Below, piece after piece: positions 31,778 through 41,108 of a DNA stretch of 64,000 nt. Both the position numbers and the translations under genes were made by a program. Source of the DNA: JAICJC01 sp963709425 (GTDB lineage: Bacteria > Actinomycetota > Thermoleophilia > Gaiellales > JAICJC01); assembly GCA_963709425.1 (NCBI GenBank), contig CAVPWG010000001.1, positions 186,001-250,000 on the forward strand, in the 5' to 3' direction. A model generated the notes under the pieces. It saw only the letters and a program-made list of their open reading frames with translations. It was not told the origin of the DNA and did no database searches. Each line of letters begins with the position of its first letter. Position 1 is the stretch's first letter.

Positions 31778-32560
31778 TTGGAGGCGCTCACGTCACCGGC
31801 GCTCGACCCCGTGCCGCCCAGCTGGCGGCGGTTGGCGCTGGCCGCCCTGGCGCTCACCGTGTTCGACATCGCCGCCGCGGTGCTCGTGCTCGGCGGTGGC
31901 GCCGCGCTCCCGCGGTTCGACCCGTTGTGGGCCCGCGCGACGATCGTCGCTCTGGCGTACGTGGCCGCCAATGTCTGTGCGCTGATCGCCGCCTACCAGA
32001 TCGCGTTCGTCGGCCGCCGGCGGGTGCTCCGCACGATCGGAGTCGCGCCCGTGCACCGAGTCGCCTCGACGGTTGCGATCTACATCCCCGTGCTCGTCGT
32101 CATCACGGTGATCGCGGTGGCGATCACGCACGCCATCGGCCTCGATCACGGAACGACGGCCATCGACACCGCGGACAGGCCGCTGCGCTACCGGATGGTC
32201 ATTGCGATCCTCGCCGTGCTCGTCGCGCCGTGGATCGAGGAGGCGGCGATGCGCGGTCTCCTGCTCGGGGCGCTCTGGTCGCGATTCGGCTTCTGGATCG
32301 GAGCGGTCGGCTCGGGGCTGGCATGGGCCAGCATCCACCTCACGCCGTCGGTGCTGCTCGTCTTCACCGCCGAGGGAGTCCTGCTCGCGTGGGTGCGCCG
32401 GCGAACGGGCTCCATCCTCCCCGGTGTCGGTCTGCACGGCGCGCAGAACACGTTGGCGACCGCGGTCGACGGCGGCGGCTGGGCGCCCGTGCCGATCGCC
32501 GGCCTCCTGCTGGCCACGATCATCGCCGCCAACCGCTTTGTGCGTACAATTCCGGCATGA
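31778..32560 (+). CDS. CPBP-family intramembrane metalloprotease
   Basis: A 260-residue membrane protein with about seven hydrophobic segments. The CPBP (Abi, Rce1-like) motifs are visible: EEAAMRGLLLGALW (EExxxR), LAWASIHLTP with the first histidine, and GVGLHGAQN with the last. Such proteins cleave or bind membrane peptides; substrates in bacteria are mostly unknown. The TTG at 31778 is the start that keeps the first hydrophobic segment complete. Its stop overlaps the msrB start (ATGA). Confidence 0.82.
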   Translation: MEALTSPALDPVPPSWRRLALAALALTVFDIAAAVLVLGGGAALPRFDPLWARATIVALAYVAANVCALIAAYQIAFVGRRRVLRTIGVAPVHRVASTVAIYIPVLVVITVIAVAITHAIGLDHGTTAIDTADRPLRYRMVIAILAVLVAPWIEEAAMRGLLLGALWSRFGFWIGAVGSGLAWASIHLTPSVLLVFTAEGVLLAWVRRRTGSILPGVGLHGAQNTLATAVDGGGWAPVPIAGLLLATIIAANRFVRTIPA

Positions 32561-32985
32561 CAACCGATCGCACCCCCCACGCCGCGCCCATTCCGACCAC
32601 GGACGACGAGTGGCGCGCCCGGCTCACGCCCGAGCAGTACGACGTCCTTCGCCGGAAGGGCACCGAGCGGCCGTTCACCGGAGAGCTCGTCCACACAAAG
32701 GACGACGGCACCTACGTCTGCGCCGGATGCGGCGCCGAGCTGTTCGCTTCGGACACCAAGTTCGACTCCGGCACCGGATGGCCGAGCTTCACCGACCCAA
32801 TGGCAGCGGAGAACGTCGAGCTCCACCGCGACCGTAGCCACTTCATGATCCGCACTGAAGTCACATGCCGGCGGTGCGGCTCGCACCTCGGCCACGTGTT
32901 CGACGACGGCCCCGGAGCGAGCGGCAAGCGCTACTGCATCAACTCGTGCGCACTTCAGCTCGACCGGCGAAGCGACGAGGAGTAG
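32557..32985 (+). CDS. msrB: Peptide-methionine (R)-S-oxide reductase
   Basis: A 142-residue MsrB repairing methionine-R-sulfoxide in proteins. Both Zn CxxC pairs (CAGC and CRRC) are present, with FDSGTGWPSF, SHLGHVFDDGP and the catalytic cysteine in KRYCINS. It is translationally coupled to the CPBP protease gene, and its end overlaps the diguanylate cyclase gene on the other strand by 31 bp. Confidence 0.95.
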   Translation: MTTDRTPHAAPIPTTDDEWRARLTPEQYDVLRRKGTERPFTGELVHTKDDGTYVCAGCGAELFASDTKFDSGTGWPSFTDPMAAENVELHRDRSHFMIRTEVTCRRCGSHLGHVFDDGPGASGKRYCINSCALQLDRRSDEE

Positions 32986-35072
32986 CCCTCGCGCAGGCGG
33001 CGCAGGAGGGCCGCGTTCTGAAGGGCCAGCGACCCCTGGCCGGCGATCGTCTGCACCGTCTCGCACGCCGTGTCCCCGAACCGGTCGCCGATCACGACGA
33101 GCGCCCCGCCGTGGACGCCGACATGGGCCGCGACACGCGGCGCGTCGGACGCCGAAACCGGCAGCGCCGGCAGGTCGTCGACAGCGACGACCGCGACGCC
33201 GGTGTCGGCGGCGTCGCGCCCGCGCACGACCGCCAGGCCAACCGAGCGCGCCGCCGCGTCGCCGTAGGCAGCCAGCACCCGGTGGCGCCCGCCTCGCTCC
33301 ACGACGAGCGCGGCGCCCGCCGCGCCGGCCAGCCGGCACGCCGCTGCGACGACACGGCGAGCAACAACCTGTGGTGAGGCCTCACGCGAGGCCGCCGTCG
33401 CGATGTCGAGCAGCGCCTCGGCGGTTGCCGCGGCCCGCCGCTCCTCGGCGAGCAGGCGAGCGTTCTCGAGCGCGACGGCGGCGTGCGCCGCGAGCAGCTC
33501 GACCTGGCGGACGGCCAGCGCCGAGAACTGGTTCAGCCCCAGCTTTGCGAGCACGAGAACGCCGGTCGCGCGCCGGTCGTACATGAACGGCACCGCGAGG
33601 ATCGACTCGTCGATGTCGTCCGTGCCGGGGATCTGGGCCGCGAACGGGCAGGCATTCGCATCGGGCACGTTCAGCGTCTTCCCGCGCGCGGCGGCCGCAC
33701 CGGTGATGCCCTCACCGATCGCCACGCGGAGGGCCTCGAGCGTCTCTCCCGCGTACTCGTCGATCGTCCCGCGAAACGCGACCGGCTCGAGCGTCCGGCC
33801 GTCGTCGTCGAGGACGTAGACGCGGGCATTGTGGTAGTCGACCATCGCCTCGAGGTCGGCGACGATCGTCTCGCCGATCTGCGCGATGTCGTTCAGCCGG
33901 TTCAGCTTCCCGGCCAGCCCTCCGAGCAGGCGCAGCTGCTTCAGCGACTCGACCTGCACGGGGCCGCCCGACCCGTACGCGCGCCCGGCCTGGACGGCGG
34001 CGGTGTAGCTCGCGGCGCGATCCTTGCCCCTGCCCTTCGCGGCGTAGAGCGCAGCGTCCGCCGCGGCGAGGAACTCCGTCACGTTCGGCGCGTCGCTCGG
34101 ATAGGACGCGACGCCGCACGACACGGTCGTCCTCCGGACGCCGCCTGGGAGCTCGCGCACGCGCGCGCACAGCCGGTCGGCCGCAGCCCGCGCGGCCCGC
34201 TTTCCCGTCTCGGGCAGCAGGATGGCGAACTCCTCTCCCCCGATCCGGCAGGCCATGTCGCTCACCCGCAGCCCTTCCAGCGCGGCAGCCGCGACCCGGC
34301 GGAGCACCAGGTCGCCCTCCTGGTGGCCGTGGAGGTCGTTCAGGAACTTGAAGTCGTCGAGGTCGAACACGATCAGCGACAGCGGCCTGCTGTAGCGCTC
34401 CGTGCGGTCCATCTCCTGCCGCAGCCGCTCGTGGAACAGCCGGTGGTTGCCGAGCCCCGTCAGCCAGTCGGTCTGGGCCTCCTGCTCGAGCTGGTGGCGG
34501 ATCTGCGTGTTGTCGAGCGCCAGGGCAAGGAGGTCCGCGAACCGGCGGATCAGATCGAATTCGTCGTCCGAGAACGCCGTGACCTCCCCGAGTCGGTAGG
34601 CGTTCAGCGCGCCGATGGGACGGCCGCGCACGACAAGCGGAACGACGACCAGCGCCTCGCGCTCGTCAGGCGGCGTGCCCGGGACGACCTGGATCCGCGG
34701 GTCGGAGTGCGCCGCCGGCAGGTTCTCGGACGTGCAGTGCTGGATCGCCCAGCCGGTGAGCCCCTCGCCGAGTCGAAGCGGCGACGCCATGATCTCGTCG
34801 GCCCACATGTCGACCGAGTGCAGCGGCACCACGAGCCCGCGCACCTCGTCGACGCCGTAGATCGTCACGGCGTCGTAGCCGACCAGCCGGCGCAGCTCGC
34901 TCGTGACGCGCTCGAAGAGCTCGTCGAGGCTCGCCGAGCCCAGGAGCATCCGCGAGACGTCGATGAGCGTCTCGTACGACCGTAGCCTTCCGGCCTGGGT
35001 GTCGCGGTGGGGCGGTGACGGTTCGTGCAAGGGGTTCGGCGCCGGGAATCGGGGGAATGCGCCACCTCTCAT
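32955..35072 (-). CDS. GAF-GGDEF-GAF diguanylate cyclase
   Basis: A 705-residue soluble signalling protein. GAF domain 1 spans about 38-190. A GGDEF domain at 200-340 has TDWLTGLGNHRLF, FDLDDFKFLNDLHGHQEGD and the active-site GGEEF (278-282); RVSD at 269-272 is an RxxD inhibitory site at the correct five-residue spacing, so product feedback is expected. A second GAF (about 385-530) and a weaker third sensory domain follow. There is no EAL domain, so it should make cyclic di-GMP. The ATG at 35072 is the first likely start; 102 bp separate it from the divergent dehydrogenase gene. Confidence 0.9.
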   Translation of the reverse strand: MRGGAFPRFPAPNPLHEPSPPHRDTQAGRLRSYETLIDVSRMLLGSASLDELFERVTSELRRLVGYDAVTIYGVDEVRGLVVPLHSVDMWADEIMASPLRLGEGLTGWAIQHCTSENLPAAHSDPRIQVVPGTPPDEREALVVVPLVVRGRPIGALNAYRLGEVTAFSDDEFDLIRRFADLLALALDNTQIRHQLEQEAQTDWLTGLGNHRLFHERLRQEMDRTERYSRPLSLIVFDLDDFKFLNDLHGHQEGDLVLRRVAAAALEGLRVSDMACRIGGEEFAILLPETGKRAARAAADRLCARVRELPGGVRRTTVSCGVASYPSDAPNVTEFLAAADAALYAAKGRGKDRAASYTAAVQAGRAYGSGGPVQVESLKQLRLLGGLAGKLNRLNDIAQIGETIVADLEAMVDYHNARVYVLDDDGRTLEPVAFRGTIDEYAGETLEALRVAIGEGITGAAAARGKTLNVPDANACPFAAQIPGTDDIDESILAVPFMYDRRATGVLVLAKLGLNQFSALAVRQVELLAAHAAVALENARLLAEERRAAATAEALLDIATAASREASPQVVARRVVAAACRLAGAAGAALVVERGGRHRVLAAYGDAAARSVGLAVVRGRDAADTGVAVVAVDDLPALPVSASDAPRVAAHVGVHGGALVVIGDRFGDTACETVQTIAGQGSLALQNAALLRRLREGYSSSLRRSS

Positions 35073-35174
35073 GGTGCCGTTCGGCGGCCTCGCGTCCCAC
35101 TCCCCGGACGGGGGATCCACGCACGATCTAGACTCGGTGCCGATCGCCGCCGAGACGAAGGAGCAGCCAGCCAC

Positions 35175-36674
35175 ATGCCCGACACCGACGCCATCCTCAC
35201 CCGCCTGGGGCTCGACCCCGCGTCGATGCGCGACGGCGACCTCGACGTGCGGACGCCGATCACCGGAGAGCCGATCGCCCATCTGCGAAGCGCGACCCCG
35301 GACGAGGTCGACGCCGCCGTCACGCGGGCGACCGCGGCCTTCGAGGCCTGGCGCGAGGTGCCGGCGCCACGCCGCGGCGAGCTCGTCCGGCTGCTCGGCG
35401 AGGAGCTGCGGCGCGAGAAGGAGGCGCTCGGCGCCCTCGTCACGCTCGAGGCGGGCAAGATCGTGCAGGAGGGGCTCGGCGAGGTGCAGGAGATGATCGA
35501 CATCTGCGACTTCGCGGTCGGGCTGTCCCGTCAGCTCTACGGGCTCACGATCGCGTCGGAGCGCCCGGGCCACAGGATGTTCGAGACCTGGCACCCGCTC
35601 GGCCCGATCGGCGTCATCACCGCCTTCAACTTCCCGGTGGCCGTGTGGAGCTGGAACACGGCGCTCGCGCTCGCGTGCGGCGACCCCGTCGTCTGGAAGC
35701 CGTCGTCGCTCACCCCCCTCACCGCGCTCGCGTGCCGATCGATCTTCGAGCGCGCCGCCGCGCGGTTCGGGGACGCGCCGGACGGGCTGGTCGAGGTCGT
35801 CGTGGGCGATGCGGCCCGCGTCCTTGTCGACGACGCCCGGCTGCCGCTCGTCTCGGCCACCGGATCGACGGCCATGGGGCGCACGATCGCGCCCCGCATC
35901 GCCGCGCGACTCGCCCGGTCCGTGCTCGAGCTGGGCGGCAACAACGGCATGATCGTGGCGCCCACCGCCGACCTGGACCTGGCCGTGCGCGCCATCGTGT
36001 TCGCCGCGGTCGGCACCGCCGGGCAGCGGTGTACGTCGCTGCGCCGCCTCATCGTCCACGAGAGCATCGCCGACAGCCTGCTCGAACGGCTGGAGCGGGC
36101 CTACGCCAGCGTCGGAGTCGGCGACCCGCGCGAGCCCGGGACGCTGTGCGGGCCGCTGATCTCGGAGGATGCCTTCACCGAGATGCAGGCCGCGCTCGAC
36201 CGGGCCCGTGCGGAGGGCGCGACGATCGCCGGCGGCGACCGCGTCCTCGCGGACGAGTGGCCCGAGGCCTTCTACGTGCGGCCCGCGATCGCCCGCATGC
36301 CCCACCAGACCGACCTCGTCCGCGAGGAGACGTTCGCCCCCCTCCTCTACGCGGTCACGTACTCCGACCTCGGTGACGCGATCGCGGTCCACAACGACGT
36401 CCCCCAGGGCCTCTCGTCCTGCGTCTTCACGGGTGACCTGCGTGAGAGCGAGCGGTTCCTGTCTCCAGCCGGCTCGGACTGCGGGATCGCGAACGTCAAC
36501 ATCGGCCCGAGCGGGGCCGAGATCGGCGGAGCCTTCGGCGGCGAGAAGGAGACGGGCGGCGGCCGCGAGTCGGGATCCGACGCCTGGAAGGCCTACATGC
36601 GCCGCCAGACGGCGACCATCAACTACTCGACCGAGCTGCCTCTCGCACAGGGGATCGTCTTCGACGTCGCGTAG
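35175..36674 (+). CDS. Aldehyde dehydrogenase, ALDH7/antiquitin type
   Basis: A 499-residue NAD(P)-dependent aldehyde dehydrogenase. Key segments: GPIGVITAFNFPVAVWSWN, VVWKPSSLTPLTALA, ATGSTAMGRTIA, the catalytic Glu in VLELGGNNGMIV, the catalytic Cys in GTAGQRCTSLRRL and the ALDH7-specific end FGGEKETGGGRESGSDAWK. ALDH7 members oxidise alpha-aminoadipic semialdehyde in lysine breakdown, the probable role here, although no other lysine genes are near. AAGGAG at 35158-35163 sits 11 nt before the ATG and decides the start. Confidence 0.92.
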   Translation: MPDTDAILTRLGLDPASMRDGDLDVRTPITGEPIAHLRSATPDEVDAAVTRATAAFEAWREVPAPRRGELVRLLGEELRREKEALGALVTLEAGKIVQEGLGEVQEMIDICDFAVGLSRQLYGLTIASERPGHRMFETWHPLGPIGVITAFNFPVAVWSWNTALALACGDPVVWKPSSLTPLTALACRSIFERAAARFGDAPDGLVEVVVGDAARVLVDDARLPLVSATGSTAMGRTIAPRIAARLARSVLELGGNNGMIVAPTADLDLAVRAIVFAAVGTAGQRCTSLRRLIVHESIADSLLERLERAYASVGVGDPREPGTLCGPLISEDAFTEMQAALDRARAEGATIAGGDRVLADEWPEAFYVRPAIARMPHQTDLVREETFAPLLYAVTYSDLGDAIAVHNDVPQGLSSCVFTGDLRESERFLSPAGSDCGIANVNIGPSGAEIGGAFGGEKETGGGRESGSDAWKAYMRRQTATINYSTELPLAQGIVFDVA

Positions 36675-36680
36675 CTAGAG

Positions 36681-36905
36681 CTAGCGCTCGATCGCCTCGC
36701 GCTGCTTCACGTCCAGGCGCTGGATGACGCGCAGGAGCCGGGCGACGTGCTCCTTCTTGTCGTCCACGATCCGCTGGACGTGCTCCTTTGCGTCCTCGTC
36801 GGCGAGCGAGAAGGCCTGCTCCTCGTACCGGTTGATCGCGAGCAGCTCGTCGGCCAGGTTCTCGCGGAGAGCCTGGAGGTCGGCGTGGAGCTCGGTGAGG
36901 CGCAC
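36681..36905 (-). CDS. Short helical ferritin-like protein
   Basis: A 74-residue all-alpha protein forming a likely two-helix hairpin: first helix ELLAINRYEEQAFSLA, second helix AKEHVQRIVDDKKEHVARLL. The E/EH pattern resembles half-ferritin diiron proteins such as encapsulated ferritins, which dimerise to build one metal site. But the canonical ExxH is imperfect (DKKEH), so metal binding is doubtful. No encapsulin shell gene is in the window. It converges on the dehydrogenase gene, 6 bp apart. Confidence 0.6.
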   Translation of the reverse strand: MRLTELHADLQALRENLADELLAINRYEEQAFSLADEDAKEHVQRIVDDKKEHVARLLRVIQRLDVKQREAIER

Positions 36906-36972
36906 GCGGGCATCCTATTCCGTCGCGGCACCGGTCGCGGTCACGCGGGCGCGTGCGTGACAAAATGGCCGC

Positions 36973-37860
36973 GTGCATGCGATCGCCGTCGTCAACCGCA
37001 AGGGTGGGGTCGGCAAGACCACGACCGCGGTGAACCTGGCAGCGGTGCTCGCGCTCGACGATCGCCGGGTGCTCCTGGTCGATCTCGATCCGCAGGGCTC
37101 GGCAGGGGTCTCGGTTGGCGTTTCGGCCTCGTCCGGCGAAGGATCGAGCGGCATGCTCCGGGGCAAGCCGCGCTGGCACGTCCGCCGGTCGTACCTCCCC
37201 TCGCTGACCAGGCTCGGCGTGGTGCCCGCCGACGACCGGCTGGGCAAGGAGGCCGCGTCCGCGGAGCGTCGCCGCGGCGAGCGGCTCGCGGCGGCCTTGA
37301 GAGGCGCGGGTGAGGATTGGGACGTGGTCGTCGTGGATACGCCGCCCGGCCTCGGCGGCCTGGCTGCGTCGGCGCTCTGGGCGGCGGACGCGGTGGTGAT
37401 CCCGGCGGCGGCCGACTACCTCTCGATCCACGCGCTGCAAGGCACGATCGAGTCCGTGCGGAGCATCGAGCGAGGCACCGGCCGCCGCTACACCCCGTTG
37501 GTCCTGCTGCCGACGTTCGTCGACGCCCGCCGCCCGGGGGCCGTGGATGCCGCGGCGCTGGTGCGCGAGCGGTTCGGCGACCTGGTGTCGCCCGCCGAGA
37601 TCCCGCGCAGCTCGCGGTACGACTCGTCTGCCCTGGCGGGGGTTCCGGTCGTGGTGGGCGCGCCGCGCTCGACGGCCGCAGCCGCCTACCGCCGTGCGGC
37701 CGACGACCTCGTCGCCCGTCTCGGGCGGAAGGCGGCCAAGCGCCACGGAGCATTGAAGGGGTTCGTGCGCGCCGACATGCGCGATGCGTTCGTGACGATC
37801 CGGAGCAACCGCCTTCGACCGACGGACGAAGGCTCGTCACAGCGAACGAGCGGCGGCTGA
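36973..37860 (+). CDS. ParA/Soj-family ATPase without a ParB partner
   Basis: A 295-residue ParA-type ATPase. Deviant Walker A RKGGVGKTTTAVNLA is at the N-terminus, with LLVDLDPQGSAG and VVVVDTPPGLGGLA downstream. The C-terminus is rich in arginine. Starts with GTG at 36973. No parB or parS-like repeats follow, so it is probably not the chromosomal segregation ATPase; orphan ParAs often place protein complexes. It faces the response regulator gene tail to tail. Confidence 0.87.
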   Translation: MHAIAVVNRKGGVGKTTTAVNLAAVLALDDRRVLLVDLDPQGSAGVSVGVSASSGEGSSGMLRGKPRWHVRRSYLPSLTRLGVVPADDRLGKEAASAERRRGERLAAALRGAGEDWDVVVVDTPPGLGGLAASALWAADAVVIPAAADYLSIHALQGTIESVRSIERGTGRRYTPLVLLPTFVDARRPGAVDAAALVRERFGDLVSPAEIPRSSRYDSSALAGVPVVVGAPRSTAAAAYRRAADDLVARLGRKAAKRHGALKGFVRADMRDAFVTIRSNRLRPTDEGSSQRTSGG

Positions 37861-37894
37861 TCCACGTCGACGCCGGCTGGGTGCTCGACGGCTG

Positions 37895-38500
37895 TTAGAG
37901 CCAGCCTTTGGCTTCGGCGATGCCGAGCGCCTCGGCGCGGTTGCGTGCTCCCAGCTTTCGGATCGCGGCGCTGAGATAGTTCCGCACCGTCCCCTCTGAG
38001 AGGTACAGCTGCGCCGCGATCTCGGCAGCCGTCGCGTGCCGGCGGGAGGCGGCAAGGACGTCGCGCTCGCGCTCGGTGAGGGGGCTGACACCGTCGGCGA
38101 TCGCATCGGCCGCCAGGCCGGGGTCGATCACCCGGCGGCCGGCGTTCACCTCGCGGACGGCTTCCGCGAGCTGCTCGGCGGGGGCGTCCTTGAGCACGAA
38201 TCCGCTCGCCCCGCTTTCGATTGCGCGACGCAGATAGCCGGGGCGGCCGAAGGTGGTCAGGATCAGCGTCCGCGTCTCGGGCAGCTCGCGAGCGAGCTCC
38301 GCCGCAGCCGAGATCCCGTCCTGGCCGGGCATCTCGATGTCGAGCAGGGCGACGTCGACGTGCCCGGAACGGGCCGCATCGAGCACGGCGTCGCCGCGGC
38401 CGACCTCCGAAACGACCTCGATGTCGTCCTCGAGTGCGAGCAGGCTGGAGAGCGCGCCGCGCACCATCGCCTGGTCCTCGGCGATCAGGACGCGGATCAT
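37895..38500 (-). CDS. NarL/LuxR-family response regulator
   Basis: A 201-residue response regulator: receiver domain with the acidic pair ED (8-9), phospho-acceptor D54 in VALLDIEMPGQDG and the conserved Lys in FVLKDAPAEQL, followed by a LuxR-type HTH (LTERERDVLAAS, then IAAQLYLSEGTVRNYLSAA). The ATG at 38500 overlaps the kinase stop as ATGA. It should bind DNA as a dimer after phosphorylation by the neighbouring kinase. Confidence 0.95.
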   Translation of the reverse strand: MIRVLIAEDQAMVRGALSSLLALEDDIEVVSEVGRGDAVLDAARSGHVDVALLDIEMPGQDGISAAAELARELPETRTLILTTFGRPGYLRRAIESGASGFVLKDAPAEQLAEAVREVNAGRRVIDPGLAADAIADGVSPLTERERDVLAASRRHATAAEIAAQLYLSEGTVRNYLSAAIRKLGARNRAEALGIAEAKGWL

Positions 38501-39630
38501 GCCGGGCCCAAGGGGAGCGTGACTCGCAGGCGGAAGCCGCCTTCGGGCCGCGCGCCTGCTTCGAGCGTCCCGTCCAGGAGCCGTGCACGCTCGGCCAGAC
38601 CTGTCAGCCCCGCACTGTCGCCGTTGCCCGCCTGGCCCCCCGAGCCGTCGTCCTCCACCTGCAGGGCGACCGCCTCGGCGCCCGTGGCAAGCGTGATCGC
38701 GCAGGCGTGCGCACTGCTATGCCGAACGACGTTCGTCGTCGCCTCGCGCACCGCCCAGGCCAGGACGCTCTCGACCTCGGCCGGGAGCTGGGCGGGAACG
38801 GCGTCCACTCGACAGTCGATACCGGCGGCCGACAGGGCCGCGCGAGCACCGTCGAGCGCGTCGGTGAACGCGACCCGGCGGTATCCGTGGACAGCCTCGC
38901 GGATCTCGCCCAACGCCTGCCTGGTCACGTGCTGTACATCGATCATCTCCTCCCGAGCGCGGCCGGGGTCACTCCCGACGAGCTTCGCCGCCAGGTCGCT
39001 CTTCAACGCGATCAGCGACAGCGTGTGTCCGAGCAGGTCGTGCAGATCGCGGGCGATCCGCACACGCTCCTCGGAAACCGCCAGTCGGGCGAGCTCCCCG
39101 CGTGCCTCGCGAAGCTCGCGATTTGTGCGCACCGCGTTGCCGAAGGCGATCATCAACAACCCGACCGCGAGGATCGTGAGCCCGTAGGCGGCCACGGTCG
39201 AGCTTCCCGCGCCGGCGGCGGCGAGCCCAGCGGCGACCGCGGCCGCCGTGATGCCGGTCACGACTCCTCCCACCTGCGGCCCGAGGAGCAGACCGGCCGC
39301 GGCGACGACGTACACGAACAGCATCGCGAAGGATCGGGGAGCACCGAGCGCAAGCGTCAATCCCGCAGCCGCAGCCAGGAGGGCCACGCCAAGTCGAATC
39401 GCGTGCGGGCCCCACCGAATGAGGGGCGGCACGGGCGGGAGCAGCGCCAGGTAGAGGACGACGAAACCGGCCAGTGCGACCACGATCGCACCGACACGCG
39501 CCTGCGACAAGGGCGCCCGTGTCAGGTCGGCGACCGGCCCTATCAGGAAGAGCAGGCCCAGCACCTGCCCGCCGTGACGCCGGACGAGCCGCGTACGCCG
39601 GCGGGCAGGCTCCTGGTCGATCCAGCTCAT
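38497..39630 (-). CDS. DesK/NarX-type sensor histidine kinase
   Basis: A 377-residue membrane kinase with five or six N-terminal hydrophobic helices, then a HisKA_3 dimerisation domain with the phospho-histidine H197 in IARDLHDLLGHTLSLIALK and an HATPase domain (VREATTNVVRHSSA with the N-box, VEDDGSGG as the G1 motif). No large extracellular loop is seen, so the signal is likely sensed in the membrane. It forms an operon with the downstream regulator and the upstream membrane protein. Confidence 0.93.
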   Translation of the reverse strand: MSWIDQEPARRRTRLVRRHGGQVLGLLFLIGPVADLTRAPLSQARVGAIVVALAGFVVLYLALLPPVPPLIRWGPHAIRLGVALLAAAAGLTLALGAPRSFAMLFVYVVAAAGLLLGPQVGGVVTGITAAAVAAGLAAAGAGSSTVAAYGLTILAVGLLMIAFGNAVRTNRELREARGELARLAVSEERVRIARDLHDLLGHTLSLIALKSDLAAKLVGSDPGRAREEMIDVQHVTRQALGEIREAVHGYRRVAFTDALDGARAALSAAGIDCRVDAVPAQLPAEVESVLAWAVREATTNVVRHSSAHACAITLATGAEAVALQVEDDGSGGQAGNGDSAGLTGLAERARLLDGTLEAGARPEGGFRLRVTLPLGPA

Positions 39631-39634
39631 GCGG

Positions 39635-40060
39635 TCACCGCGCCGGATTGCTCTCCGGCGCCCGGCGCCGCGGGTCGATGCCGCAGCCGCAGCCGGGCAG
39701 CGTCCTGGCGAATCCGGTGATCACGACCACGGCGGTCACGACGTGCAGCGTGATCAGGACGACGGCGCTCGCGCCGTCCGCCAGCCGCGACGGGCCGATG
39801 ATCGACACGGCCAGCGCGGTCGAGCCCACCAACGACCACCAATGTCGCGGGCGGCGCGTGTGCCGCTCGAGCAGTCGGACGACGAACCATCCGGCCAGGG
39901 CGCCCGCCGCCGCAGCCGCGACCACGTCGACGGCGCCGACCGTGCCACCGTCCTTCAGGACGAGGTCGACTCCGACCAACCGAGCGACCGCCCAGGTTGC
40001 GAGCGCCGCCGCCGGCGCGAGCACGATGATTGCAAGGCGGCGAGACATGAGATCAGTCAT
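39635..40060 (-). CDS. DUF6069-like four-helix membrane protein
   Basis: A 141-residue membrane protein with four predicted transmembrane helices (for example IIVLAPAAALATWAVARLVG and VVAAAAAGALAGWFVVRLL). This resembles the DUF6069 family. Its C-terminus carries a CGCGIDP motif. GGAACCAAACAG precedes the ATG. It is the first gene of the operon with the two-component system, 4 bp ahead of the kinase, and may be its sensory partner or its transport target. Confidence 0.72.
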   Translation of the reverse strand: MTDLMSRRLAIIVLAPAAALATWAVARLVGVDLVLKDGGTVGAVDVVAAAAAGALAGWFVVRLLERHTRRPRHWWSLVGSTALAVSIIGPSRLADGASAVVLITLHVVTAVVVITGFARTLPGCGCGIDPRRRAPESNPAR

Positions 40061-40504
40061 CTGTTTGGTTCCTTCCGATCGAGCTCTCGAGTGTCGGTAT
40101 GAGCACCCCGAGGTTGATTGCTGAATGCTAGGAGCCCCAGAACCGCCCCGGTAGAGCAGCTCGTAACCGATATGGCATGACAGACGTCACCCCGAATCGG
40201 CATAAAGCGGCGACCTGGCCCGCGAGAAACGCTGCTTGAGCCGATCTGACGGAGCGCAGCTCGACGATGATCCCCTCCGGACCGCGGAGCGGGATCGCCG
40301 TCGTCTCCGGGCTAGCCTCGAGCGCCGGCTACAAGCTCTTCCTGACCATGCTGGCCGACACGATGATGCCCGTCGCGTTCACGATCCACGCGCTCGACTG
40401 AGCCGTGGCTGTAGGACTTCACGCTCAGATGCGGAGCGCTCCCGTCCGATCGATCGACCGGTCGCTGTGGTGAGCACGGCATGCCGGCCATCGCCACGAT
40501 CGCC
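40061..40504. other. 444-bp gap with only a weak 44-codon ORF
   Basis: No convincing gene is present. The plus-strand frame 40267-40401 encodes 44 residues (MIPSGPRSGIAVVSGLASSA, ending VAFTIHALD) with GC-rich third positions, possibly a relic of a longer membrane protein; I could not place it in a family. The part next to 40061 should contain the promoter of the two-component operon. Confidence 0.4.
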
Positions 40505-41014
40505 TCAACCGCGGCTCATCTGGTCGATGCAGACCGCGACGGCGAGCATCAGCGCGTCGTCCTGACCGGGAGCGACCTCGATGCCGTAGGTGTCGCGGAC
40601 CCGGAACCACCGCTTCGAGACCTCGGCCACCTTGTCGCCGCCACGCTCGATCTCGTACTCATGATCGACGACGTTGCCCTTCGCGGACATGTCGTCGCCG
40701 CCTTCGACCTCGATCGAATAGCGATCGCGAATGCCCACCAGCGCCTTCTTCACGGTCGCGGCTGTCCTTCCATCCCGCTCGATCACGACCTTGTCGCGCA
40801 CGCTCAACTTCTTCTCCTGGATCGTGAACAACTCTTCGCCGGACGGGCTCTCGAGCACAAGGGTGTCCCGGACGCGTAGCGCCTTCCCGTTCACCCTGAA
40901 GGCTCGGTCGCCGCCGTCGGTCTCGATCCAGAAGTCGTCACCGATCGAGAACACCTTCTCGCGCATGCTGTAGCGCGTCCCGTCCAAACCGCCTCGGTCT
41001 CGCAGTCGTCGCAT
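40505..41014 (-). CDS. LURP-one/tubby-like domain protein
   Basis: A 169-residue protein built from repeated short beta units: SMREKVFSIGDDFWIETDGG, ALRVRDTLVLESPSGEELF, KLSVRDKVVIERDG, RDRYSIEV and RVRDTYGIEVAPGQDD. That repeat pattern matches the LURP-one-related (scramblase/tubby C-terminal) fold. Bacterial members have no settled function; some may bind membranes or phospholipids. It is monocistronic. Preceding intergenic DNA ends in the tRNA-Gly 3'-end repeat. Confidence 0.85.
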   Translation of the reverse strand: MRRLRDRGGLDGTRYSMREKVFSIGDDFWIETDGGDRAFRVNGKALRVRDTLVLESPSGEELFTIQEKKLSVRDKVVIERDGRTAATVKKALVGIRDRYSIEVEGGDDMSAKGNVVDHEYEIERGGDKVAEVSKRWFRVRDTYGIEVAPGQDDALMLAVAVCIDQMSRG

Positions 41015-41108
41015 GTGGCTCTCCTTTCGATGCGTAGGGCCGGCTGCACTCGACCAGACGAGCGAGATTCTAACCCGTTCGGAGTCGGTAGAAACGGCTT
41101 GGTTAGGC

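Noticed and set aside
40312..40497. 61-residue minus-strand ORF in the gap before the LURP-one gene
   Set aside because: Low-complexity, basic and without ribosome-binding site or similarity.
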